A DNA stretch of 64,000 nucleotides, taken from positions 174,630-238,629 of the forward strand of contig JAKMXF010000314.1 of NCBI GenBank assembly GCA_024704765.1, written 5' to 3'. The translations under genes and the position numbers were made by a program. The first letter of the stretch is position 1. Every line of letters begins with the position of its first letter. The notes below the pieces were generated by a model. That model did not search any database, was not told the origin of the DNA, and saw nothing but the letters and a program-made list of their open reading frames with translations. The stretch is from Oopsacas minuta (Eukaryota > Porifera > Hexactinellida > Lyssacinosida > Leucopsacidae). Below, in pieces: positions 44,330 through 54,973 of the stretch.

Positions 44330-45157
44330 TTAGTTGAGTATTTGTTCTTCAAATACTTTCAGCTTGGGGCAATGTTGGATTACATTAACTTCCAACCCAG
44401 CACCAAACCCCCTGGCAGTATATAGCCTATCCAAGTCTGAACGAACTTTCATTAACTGAAGCCAATTTCCAGTAGTTTTGAATTCAATATTTTCAATCAT
44501 TCCACTTATCCAGTTCATAAGATTAATAACATCTTCAAGTATCCATCTCCTCTTCTCAATTAATGTACATGCTTCATAAAATCCTGTCTCTTGTTGTCTC
44601 TCCAAAAGTTCCTCAAACTTTCAGATTATCGTAGGGCCATGCAGTTGTATCTTCCTGAGAAAGAACATCAAGAATATGACAAGTTGCTGTTTCTCGCCCA
44701 TCATCAAGTTTCACAATGAGTTTTCCCCTCCGAACAATTCTTAAATTCCATCTAGTATCAACATGATGAGGGATAGTCCTATTAGCTACATGTTTATTAA
44801 ATATGTCAAGTGCTTTCTGACTATGAAGATATCACGTCTGCAAATGTTGATAGATTGTGCTACACACCGCTATACCAATAAACAATCACATTAATTCCAC
44901 AATTTCTCCAAGCCAAGTTGAACCAGCCGAGTATTGTCAGTGAGGAATAGTATAACCCTGGAACTCCACCCTTCAACAATGTGTACTTCTACTTGACCAG
45001 CTTCCAGAAATTCATTAGAAGTTTCGTATTTCACTATTTGGCTGGTGACAGAAATTGGTTTTGAACTTGAGTTTATCAGGATTGCCATATTATAATACTC
45101 CCAACTTCTCATCCACTTGTGATACATTTTGATGATAAACTCAAGGTTATTGCGCAA
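44330..45157 (-). pseudogene. Unrecognised broken coding trace
   Basis: Two minus-strand frames (45157-44891, 88 codons; 44605-44330, 91 codons) are joined by an interrupted middle (44880-44640) in which KALDIFNKHVANRTIPHHVD and TRWNLRIVRRGKL can be read. The DTRWN element recalls the TRWNS segment found in many hAT transposases, but no other hAT motif follows. The first frame overlaps one arm of the foldback repeat. I do not recognise the protein; a decayed transposon gene is the likeliest explanation. Confidence 0.3.
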
Positions 45158-45290
45158 TCTAACAAATGATCATACATGGGTATATTAATGATTACATCAT
45201 ATTGGTAAGAGATATCATATCAAAATGTATCACAAGAGTATGGGAAGTTGGGTGTATACTATAAAATGGCTATCCTGATTTGACCAAAAT
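45065..45290. repeat. Foldback repeat, family also at 61414-61600
   Basis: Left arm (complement of GTATCACAAGTGGATGAGAA...) at 45069-45132 and right arm GTATCACAAGAGTATGGGAA... at 45220-45285 are inverted copies around an ~85-nt spacer. The arm sequence recurs at 61530-61595 (GTATTACAAGGGTATGGGAA), again with an inverted partner at 61414-61452. Confidence 0.65.
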
Positions 45291-46166
45291 ATCAACGATT
45301 CTCGAGTTATAAGTGGATAATTGCAAAACATGTGAATACATGGTCTGTAAGATAACTCAGAAATGTACGAACTTTATCATAACAAATGTTTTATATTCTG
45401 TAAAAAAACGGTTTTAGACTATTTAATATTCAACATTTCGAGCATACATCTATAATTCACGTTCTACTTAGTTTCAAAGATCGAGAAGTTTACAACATAT
45501 ATTTGCCAATTACGCTAACAAATGTCTTCACCTATATATTAGAAAATTTTCACAAATGGGACTTTTGTACACTTCAGTACGTGGCAAATGATTCTAAATG
45601 ACATTGCTCGAATGCAGAGAAATGAATGATGGAAAAATCTGAGTCTACAGGCTACGCCTGAACATACATAAAGTTTAGCCCAAAAAATATTCCGAAATCG
45701 AAAAATTGGTTCCATTTCTATGAATGATGGGCTACCATGTAGTCCATAATTGAGTCAGCAGGATTACAGTGCCTGCAACAGTCTGGAGGACAAGGCATAG
45801 CCAACCACTGCAAGAATACCAACTAACTTAATTCTTTTCTGTTTCCAGAATATTAGAAAATGTAAGTTCTAAATAGGAATGTGTCTATGACGAGTTAAAA
45901 ACAATTTCCTGAAGAAACTATGGTTGCCATATTTCGAATTGCTCAAAACCGCAAAAATTGTATATATAAATATTTATGCTTACTTGAAACACTATTAATC
46001 GAACGCCAGATGAAGAATGTGGAAATATAATGTCCATGGTGAACGCTGTACATTGTATTCACCCAAATCTGGTAAGACCAGAAGTAAAGATACCACAGCG
46101 AAGGGACAAGATAGTATGGGTTACAACATCAAATGGGACAAACGTAGTTAATTGTCTAGTATTATA

Positions 46167-47510
46167 CAGGGTGAATAATGATTGATGCCCTCTAATACAA
46201 GAATATTTATTAATGAAATGGGTTAAGAATATATAATAATTCATTTGCCTACATATCCCCCTTTAGTTTGATACATTGTTTGATGCGTTCGGGCATTCCT
46301 CTATACATTTTGTCCAAAATATCCGGTTGGATTTGGGACCAAGCTAATTTTACCTTCCTGATCAGCATTTCTGTATTTGTTGAAGGTGCCATTGTATCTA
46401 CCTCAGTTTGGAGAATTGACCAGAGGTTCTCTATTGGATTTAGATCCGGTGAGTTTCCTGACCAAATACCTTTAGCCCCAAAGCCTTTCAGGTTGCTCTT
46501 ACACCATTCTTGGGATACTTTTGCGTGATGCGCAGGTGCACCATCCTATTGAAGGATGGATTTGGACATCTCTGGCAGCATAGCTATGCTTAAAACATTA
46601 CCAGTTTTTCGCTTTCTTCGCATTGCAGAAAGGAGGGAATTCTTCAAAATCTCTTCTGCATAGTATCCTGCTGTTATGGTTTGTCCTTTGGGAACAATAT
46701 GGAATTCTGAGAGTGGATAGTAAGACATCATGCCCCACACATGTATTTTGCTCGAAATTTGACCCTCTTGACTGGTGGAATTTGTGAAGTATCTTTAGCC
46801 CAGATACGATCGTTTTGTTGATTCGAAGGGTGCAAAATTTCAAATGGAGATTCGTCAGAAAATAGGACACGTTTCCAGTCTTCAACATTCCAATTTCTCC
46901 GTTCTTTACAGAAATTCAGCCTGGCCGCAAGCTGTTTTTCGGTCAGCAGCGGGTGTCGTTATCGCTTATAGGTTTAACTTGAAGGGTCTTCCTTAAATTA
47001 TTATGAACCGTGCCATGAGTGATAGGAAATCCACTAGCAGTTATTCTCTTGGCTAGCTTTCGAGTGGATTGGTTTCTTTTACTTATTGATTTAGCCAAAT
47101 TTATTTTCACAACTCTAGGGATGGATGATTTTGGTCCACGGCCCTCTTTATTCTGAAGGGATTCCCCTTTCTTGTACCGACTCCACCAACGTCTGATTGT
47201 GCTAATATCTGCCCCTATTAACTTAGCGCATTTTCTTTGCGTAAATCCTGCTTCTAACATCCCAATAGCTCGATTTCGAGAAGATAGAGGATGCTCTTTG
47301 ACCATATTTAATAGACTAATTTCAAGAAAAAGCAGAGTTTAATTTTCGTATAAATATAGGCACGAGTTAGATGAAATAGTATTAAAGATTATGTGTATTG
47401 ATAACTAAAGGTAAGAGATTAAGATATATTAAACTAGATTCATTTTACTAGTGTAAAAATAAAGGTTATACATAAAAATAAATATAGCGCATCAATCATT
47501 ATACACCCTG
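46167..47510 (-). mobile_element. Tc1-like element, DD37E type (family 2)
   Basis: A 1,344-bp element with ends CAGGGTGAATAATGATTGAT and the complement of CAGGGTGTATAATGATTGAT (one mismatch in 20), flanked by TA (46165-46166 and 47511-47512). One broken minus-strand transposase. Its TIR differs from family 1 (7793-9132) beyond the CAGGGTG start. Confidence 0.92.
46249..47305 (-). pseudogene. Tc1-like DD37E transposase, family 2, broken
   Basis: The ATG at 47305 opens a 120-codon frame with the helix-turn-helix (SRNRAIGMLEAGFTQRKCAK) and a GRGPKS hook. A frameshift near 46950 leads to VLFSDESPFEILHPSN (first Asp near 46850). Another frame change near 46755 gives VWGMMSYYPLSEFHIVPKGQ, then a TAG at 46546 immediately before DGAPAHHAKVSQEWC. 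NSPDLNPIENLW follows. The spacing from that Asp to the Glu is 37 residues (DD37E). It ends LKGDM at a TAG at 46249. About half of the residues in the catalytic block match family 1, so these are sister families rather than copies. Confidence 0.87.
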
Positions 47511-47512
47511 TA

Positions 47513-47958
47513 AATGAAGATTAGATAATTAAAATTAAGGGTAAATGTTTATAGCAATATAAATCATAGAAAGGGTAACCCTAAATTAACTCTTAAAAGG
47601 ACCAGAGAAATAATAAATACAAAGAACGGAAAATCGCAATTTTCACGAACTCGGATAGACTCAAAATCAGAAATTGGAAAACCCAACTTGGCTCCGGCCA
47701 AATTTCTCGAAAACAAGATTGTCCGGCACAAATTCGAATAACTGGTAACCTAAAGAAAACATTCTAGGTATATATTAAATTTTTGATTTGAACGTCAAAG
47801 AAGATGAAATTACTCCATAAAATATTGATTTTTGTGGAGTTGGTCGGTAGGTATGGAATACTATATAAATTTCCCAATTTCTTACCGAATTCTAGGATCA
47901 AATTAATCATATTTCAATTTAGTCATTGATTGAGCCAATCAAATAGTTGTATACGTAA
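47513..47958. other. Intronic spacer, no gene
   Basis: AT-rich spacer between the DD37E element and the mariner; nothing coding. Confidence 0.45.
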
Positions 47959-47960
47959 TA

Positions 47961-49254
47961 CAGGATATTCAATAAGTTCGTGGAAAATTATATTTAGAGT
48001 AAGGAGTACTAAATGTTAGATTTAGCAATCCATTTATCAATCATATATTTATTGATTTACTTAAACTTTGTGATACAAGCAGCTATATTCAGAGCAATAA
48101 TCAGATCTTTCCGCCAGTTGTTTGAAAAATAATGAATTTTGAGAACTTAGAGCATCGAGAAGTCATTAAATTTCTCTGTATAAAAGGACTAAGCGCTACT
48201 GAAACGTTCAAAGAGATGAAAGATGTCCTCAAAGACAATGTTCCTAGTCAATCTATGGTTGCAAAATGGCATTCAGAATTCAAACGTGGAAGAGGAAATA
48301 TTACAGATGACCCTCGCTCAGGAGACCCACATTTTCTCTCCATCCAGAAACAATCCAATCTATTAGTGGTATGATAGAGAACAATCACTGTATATCGATC
48401 AGAATTATAGCTAATAAGGTAGATTTATCAATTGGAACTATTCACTCGATCATTCATGACCATCTTGGGCTCAAGAAATACAAAGCAAAGTGGATAGCAA
48501 AACCTTATCAGAAAATCAAATGATGGCTAGACTGGAAACTAGCAAAAGCATGGTTGATTTGTATATGTCTGACCCAGACGATTTCATGCGAGACTGATTA
48601 CAGAAGATGAAACCTGGATGTACTACCATGACCCTTGCACTGTTAGCGGGGCTGCGGAATGGAGGCATGAAGATTCTCCAAAGCCCAAAGTACCCCGACT
48701 TGGTCACTGTGTCCAAAGTCTAAGTCAAAGCTGATGCTATCAATATTCTGGGATTCTAAGGGACCATTACTATTAGATTATCTTCCAAAAATTCGACGGT
48801 GACTCGAGCATATTATGCCAATCTAATGACGAGGTTACGCGAATCTTTAAAGAGGAATAGGCGAGGAATGCTAAAAAGAATCCCACTCATTTTACATGAT
48901 AATGCCCCATCCCATAAAAGTTATATTGCACAGGAGGCAATAAAAGATTGTGGCTTTAAACAGGCTCAACACCCACCATACAGTCCTGATTTAGCTCCCA
49001 GCGATTATTATCTGTTTCCAATTGCCAAGCAAGCTTCGCGCAAAGATTTTTGACGATGACGATGCATTAGAATCGGGTTTTGAAGACTGGTTAGACACCA
49101 AAGACAAAATGTTTTTTCATCATTGTATAGAAAAGCTGAAAGATAAGTGGCTTAAATGTATTCTATTACAAGGGGATTATGTTGAAAATTAAACTCTAGC
49201 CATTGCTTACAAAACATCTATATACTAATTTCCAAGAACTTATTGAACAACTTG
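47961..49254 (+). mobile_element. Mariner element, copy 2 of the near-identical inverted pair
   Basis: A 1,294-bp element flanked by TA (47959-47960 and 49255-49256). The ends have drifted (CAGGATATTCAATAAGTTCG left; complement of CAAGTTGTTCAATAAGTTCT right) while the interior matches copy 1 base for base wherever compared. The transposase traces have equal length (1,061 bp plus stop) in the two copies. Confidence 0.95.
48132..49192 (+). pseudogene. Mariner (DD34D) transposase with frameshifts, copy 2
   Basis: Same reading as 25811-26871: an 80-codon opening frame, a shared frame change, shared stops through the middle, then the LHDNAPSH ... SPDLAPSDYYLF frame (48799-49053) and GDYVEN before TAA at 49190. 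Because the lesions are identical, the lesions predate the separation of the two copies. Confidence 0.88.
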
Positions 49255-49521
49255 TATGTACTGAAATATTAAGTGAAACAAGATTAAGAAAAGACACAGA
49301 TCTATGGACTTGATGAACACTTATTAAACGTAGAATGAATAGAATCACACTGTGTAAACTTCAAATTATGGAATTCTAAAATTGCAAAAAAATGTCAGAA
49401 TTTATTGAATAAATCCTTGGTATAAGATATCATTCCAATACAATTTGTGAATATTAATAAAATAGCGTAAACATGGTAGATGGATATAGGCTAGTTAAAG
49501 ACCTATCGAAATAATTATTAC

Positions 49522-49753
49522 CTGTAAAGAATGTTCCTCCTTGTGAGTGGAATCATTTAGAATCTTCACTGTGTGGCTAATCCCAGCCCAAATCTTGGAA
49601 TTGACTGGAAGAAGGCATAGTACAGGAAAGTCTCGCCTTTGGCCTAATAAAACACTAATGTGGTTGTCCCAATCCCACTCGCCACAAGTTGTTCTGTTAA
49701 ATATCTCCAATGTACCATTCGTAAGTGCGGCATATACATGACCACCAGAGTAT
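49522..49753 (-). CDS. syd: JIP3/JIP4 scaffold gene, internal exon (A)
   Basis: The minus strand shows acceptor GTTGAATTTACAG before base 49753 and donor TTTACAG|GTAATA at 49522/49521. One leading base is followed by 77 codons ending on a codon boundary. YSGGHVYAALTNGTLEIFNR, GEWDWDN and IWAGISHTVKIL parallel the JIP3/4 text (VALADGTLAIFHR, GQWDLSN, VWCGYRNKIYVV). Joined to exon B the alignment with JIP3/4 is uninterrupted, so no exon is missing between them despite the 19.3-kb gap. The segment is part of the C-terminal WD40-like propeller. Upstream exons encoding the coiled coils and JNK-binding region are not in the window. Confidence 0.87.
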
Positions 49754-52619
49754 CTGTAAATTCAACAAGAAAACAAAATCTTTATAGACTACAATAAAAG
49801 TACGACGAAAATATAAACAATATATAGAAATGTCTTAAATAGACAACTAATCTATACAAACTGAAATTTCGAAATTCACTGCTTCTATTATATCATATGT
49901 ATTAGGAGTGAAAAGAATATACCGAATATTCGAATATTCATCAGAAATGTATGAACAAATATTTGTTTTTAAGAAGGTCTATATAATTTTGAAGGTGTTC
50001 TGAAGAGAGATAACATCAAGAATTGTTCTCAAAGTTAGAATTGGTATTCACAAAATAACTGAGAATTGATCGATGTTTTCAGCATTTGCTGGTGATAATC
50101 TTAGTGTTTCACGAAAATATCGATATTATTATTACCATCTATATCTCAACTATCAATTAGCATAAACATAATTGAAGTTCAGTAGGATTTAGATTCAGAA
50201 ATATGAGTTTGAACTGGCCCTACAGTATCTGGAATATGATTCATCCCCTACCACTCTCACTCCCGCCTAAAATTTGAATTCCTCTAGCTCCGCGAGTCGT
50301 CAATAAGTCTTAATGAGACATATTTTTCATAAACGTCCATACCACCAAAGTAAGCATAGATAATTTCGGTATTGGATTCTGACTTTTAGGTAGGTAAATT
50401 GAAGGGAGTCGTGACACAAAAATTTTTACCAAGAAAGTGGTTAAAATTAAGGCATTTAAAATCAAAACATATTGCTTATAACGTTCAACTCTCCTCTTTC
50501 CAATGATACTAATTTCGTTGAAATCTGATGAGTATAAGTGAGTCAAATTAGTGACTGAAGTGACCCAAGTCTAACTTCTTCGTTGAATATTAAAAATACA
50601 ATATTCCAAAGGTATAGAATATTTATGCAAGAAAGTTTATACACATAATCCACCAACCCTCAATAGTATGTAGAAAAATTATATCAAATAATGATGAGAA
50701 GCCGGTCAACTAACACATTATAGTTAACACGAATGTAAAAAATTCAAAACCTCAATGCTAAGTTATCACATATATTTTATTTTTTTGACGACTCTTTCGT
50801 AATCTACCTACATTATACTTTCGAATAATAACAAAAGTCGGTCGATTAAACGATTGGAGTGAACACATTTTGTATTTGAATTCGCTGCTAACTTCTTCGT
50901 GGAAAAATCTGGAAATTCTGAACACAAAACTATAAGTCACTTCTTTCAAGTTAAATTCAAAGGGCTACAGCAGCGCATACTATATTTATATAATTCTTAA
51001 TACGACTTTCAATGAGATGTATTCAGTTTATACTCACCCTAAGTTCAACAAATAATTTTTGCGACGTAACTCCACTAGGAAAATTTTGCAATAGATAATT
51101 TGCATGAGAACATTTTTCTCGAACTATATTATTGAGGAATTATCCCAACAAAGTTACAGCCTAAAATGTAAAGCTAATTCGAGATCAACCAAGACATGTA
51201 ATCAGTTGTGGATTAAGGGGGGATGGGGATGTCGCACGGAGCCAGAGCAAATAAGGGGCCCATACAAAGTACGGCGGAAAAGCAGAATTACAGAGCTTAC
51301 CGTTGCCATAGCACTATCATATATATTTTCCAGATCAAGAAGCCAAAGTATTTCAAGAGTAATTTGTCTCAACTATAGCTTCAATATACTATATAGTAAG
51401 GCAATTATCTTGAGGGTTATTGAATTACCATATTATCTATCCAGTATTCTAGCTAACTTTGGGATTATCATTCCAAGTGTCTAGATTATTTGGTTATAGA
51501 ATCACAACTTTGACATTGATTTGTCAAATATTATTACAATGGAGTCCCCTTTGATAAGATTCCATGCGTTTATTATAAAAAATGCCACTATCAATAAATC
51601 TCATAGCCAAATAGCTGATGCTAAAGTGAGCGTGCAAATTAAAAATAGTGCAAAGGGGCCATATGGTGCATATAATCCGTAAATATACTTGGAGACTTGC
51701 TTCCAACAGATATATAGGAGTAGTCAAGTACGCTGAGTCAGAATATGATTTTTCAACTACGTATTGTGAATATTTGTTGTTGTTTAGGTGTATAAAGTAA
51801 ACTAATTTGTAATTAATCCTAGAAACTTGCTGCCAAAGTTATACTGGGGTAATCGGGTACGCTGAGTCCGAAATAAATTTTGTCACCAATGTATTGTGAA
51901 TATGTTGCTAAGTATATTCATTACTTAATTCGAGGGACAAAGTGCCGAGCACCATACGAACACAGAGTGGCAAGTCACACAGCGAGAGCAAGCGAAGCAG
52001 GTAGTACGCATTATACGTTAAACGCGACAACCAAGGTAGCATTACATAATAGCCACTAGATATGAGTAGCAATGTGATACTTTGAATAATACATAATTCT
52101 AAGCATATTAGGACAATTCTTGCAAAGAATAAAATCAATTTATTCGCATCCATGTAAAATTGCAATTGTTTATATACTGTATGTGCGTATATTAAGAAGC
52201 ATCAAAGGCCCCTTTAGGTCATAATCCATATTAGCCCGGAGTTATGTAGAAAAACTAATCAGAATACGAGTGATTCCACCTTGGAATCATTGAAGATTTC
52301 TTCTTTTAGCACTTCAAAGTTTAGCTTTTGGATACATTTAGGACATACTACAATGCATTGAATATTTCAGCATTGATCGAAACGAAGTTTTATGTCGATA
52401 TTCGTAATAATCGATTTTTTCATAGCAACGCAGGAATGTGGAAGATTACATTGTCTATTTTTGTCATAACGCAGTCGAATGACTCTTTGTTCGACTCCGC
52501 TAGGCTAGTTCAGTATAGTTATATTCATAATGACGATCTACTTGGGATGTTGAATATGTTCTAGTTTCTAGTAAGCGAGAATAATCAACATACACACTAT
52601 TAATTATATATTAATTTAT
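49754..52619 (-). other. Probable further JIP intron, first part
   Basis: No coding exon recognised. Contains a diverged ~135-bp tandem duplication (51687-51909) and a G-rich patch at 51205-51265 that resembles a transposon end. The 126-codon plus-strand ORF at 51104-51484 runs through that patch and is not supported. Confidence 0.45.
51687..51909. repeat. Diverged tandem duplication, period about 135 bp
   Basis: The blocks ACTTGCTTCCAA / ACTTGCTGCCAA, TACGCTGAGTC and TATTGTGAATATTTG / TATTGTGAATATGTTG recur in the same order with the same spacing. Confidence 0.65.
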
Positions 52620-53300
52620 GGTGTGCTCGAAATAATCCCTCTTATGCAAAACACATACTTCAACCATTCTATCCAATGTGGAAATGACTTTTTGAAATCC
52701 CTTTGGGACACCGATTTCAGGATCTTATGGAGCCCATAAACTAATGATAACCGGGCATCGAAAACCCTGCCCGCTACGTGCTTTTTGAAAAGGCTAAAGA
52801 GCCAAACGTCACATGATGATAGGTCTGGGCTCTAAGGAGGATGTGGCAACTCCAACATTCCAATCACACCAACCATGTCACCGACAATCTTTGACTCATG
52901 TTTTCGGGCAAAATCATGTATTAATCGTATTCGTTTGAGCCCTCGGCTAGATCTTTTGCCATAATAGTGATGATCGACTTCAGTTAAGAATTCTGTGATA
53001 TAAGTTGTCCCGTCATAGTACGCTTCTTTGGAAAGAAATTGAGGGCACTAAACCATATGCATCGAAGAATATGCAATACAGTCGTATTACGAAAATCTAG
53101 CCTTGAATTTGTGCTTGGTGTCTCACCTTTACGAACCTATATTTTACTCTGCTCCTTTCTGAGAGGCTGAGTATGCTAGATCCATGTTTCATCACCTGTG
53201 CATACTTCAAATAACATCCGACGATCAGCATGTTCAACACTTCAGCAATTCCTTCTCAAGAGAATGTCAGCAGCCATTTCAATTCAAAGCTAGAAAGATG
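52620..53300 (-). pseudogene. Mariner transposase relic
   Basis: Multiple minus-strand frames carry recognisable mariner pieces: a MTGQLISQNS block (near 53015) paralleling MTGQFYVEECLTEVDNH of the 19-kb relic, a KHESKIVGDMV-like segment, HPPxSPDLSSCDVWLF (near 52810), then FDARLSLVYGLHKILKSVSQ and the C-terminal FPHWIEWLKYVFCIRGI (near 52680). It retains the C-terminus that the 19-kb relic lacks. Heavily decayed. A likely outer end of the element lies at 53442-53468. Confidence 0.65.
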
Positions 53301-54970
53301 AGTCACCAAAGAAATATCAAAACAGACAACTATAATTAGGAATTGCATACTTTAAAATTTATTTTATAGGATATTGTTGTGGTTAACTAGTCTGAACACA
53401 GATAAACATATACATAGCTAGTTATGATATAATAGAATAGGGCATGGAACAAATTGAACGCCCTAAGTAAATAGCCATAAATTATGCCCTAATTACCTTG
53501 AGATTTTTTACAGATACATGATTTTAGCATCCTATTTTCAATCAAACTTTGACAATAATTACACAATATATTGTTATTTGCTAAGATGTAGATCACGGTA
53601 TTTGTACGAGATAGGTATTTATGTTAGGTGATCACTATTCTTGACTCGGTAAACTTATAGAAATATTTTCATTCGGAGTTTGGATTATCCAATATCTATT
53701 CATTACGAACCTTGGACATTGTTGCATAGACACACAGCCTATGGTAGTTACAAAAAGCATAAAGTTCACATGAATAGCTATTAGATAATCCACATTCAGA
53801 ATGAAATGTATTTCTGGATATAGCAATATAATATAGTTACTACTAAATAATCAGGTGAAAGATTCTGATAAACTGAACATAAATAAATATACAAATAATG
53901 AAATATTTATCTTAGCAAAATTATGTGTATTAATCGTCGAAATTTATTACAAAGAAGGATAATAAATTACGTATCAGTAAACCTGCCAAAGATGAAACGA
54001 AGATTAGAGGGCATGGATAAATACCTAGAAGAACCGACTTAATAGGTTATTGAGAGGGTCAATATGAGTATAACTAGACTCAACTCGCCTAGCGGCGTCG
54101 AACAAAAAGTCATCCGACAGATTCACACTCGTATTTCCAAACAGTACAAGATTTGTTATCAAAAAATGTTACTAGCTGACATGGAACAATCCCAAACTAC
54201 TCAAATGGAACTTTCAGATCTCCAGTCATGATCCATCTGCATTTTTCATAGAATTTGGATAAAAATCGGGAAAACCCATACAAAAATCAAAAGAATAAAT
54301 TCATCTGCTGTACCACGAAATCTATATGCATTCCATTTAAATTTCCATGAATCAACACAGTAGAGATAAGATAAATGCAAGTGGGTATTTGTATTTTTCT
54401 ACAAAATTGCTAACTGATACACCCCATTGTGTATTTATATGTCTGTATGTTCTGAATTGCTCGAATAAAATGCAAGACTGCCAAGGTTAAATGTTGGAAT
54501 ATAGAGTTATTTTGGGCCAAATTCGAGTTTAGAAGGAAAATTCATGCCGAAACTAATCGAGCAGGAGTATTTCAAAACAACCCACACCTTGATCATTTAT
54601 AGAAAATGAGCTAATTACATATTCAATTCTTAATCGCACACAATTGAAATGAAATGAAACAATTCTGATAGCATGATAGCATGATGGAATTCTACAAGGT
54701 TTGACACTTCAATATGAGCATATCAAATGGTTTAGAGCAAATATGTACCGTTGATCCAAGATTAGAGTTATCTCCTACTGTGGCCACTATAAAATCGGCT
54801 ACATTTGAGGACAACCTCTGCAATCCCTGCTAAGAATATTATTACTCAATCTCCCTAAAATTGCACCAAATTCAAAGATTTCAATTTTATTTCAGGCGTG
54901 ATGGTGCGTAATCACATATTGAGTTTGCATCTTGCTCAACAATGTGAAGTTACATATATTCTATATGTAT
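53301..54970. other. No gene recognised
   Basis: AT-rich probable intron. Contains the mariner-end-like sequence at 53442-53468. No other feature supported. Confidence 0.45.
53442..53468 (+). repeat. Shared mariner-end-like sequence (partner of 20326-20352)
   Basis: GAACAAATTGAACGCCCTAAG differs from the other copy by two bases and is preceded by the same AGGGC. Confidence 0.5.
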
Positions 54971-54973
54971 GTG

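Larger units (their letters stand above)
43148..46164 (-). other. JIP intron A-B, third portion
   Basis: Intronic DNA that holds an unrecognised broken coding trace (44330-45157) and a foldback repeat (45065-45290). Otherwise nothing. Confidence 0.45.

Noticed and set aside
51104-51484. 126-codon plus-strand ORF with a G-rich centre
   Set aside because: The G-rich stretch resembles a transposon terminus and the rest has no protein signature.
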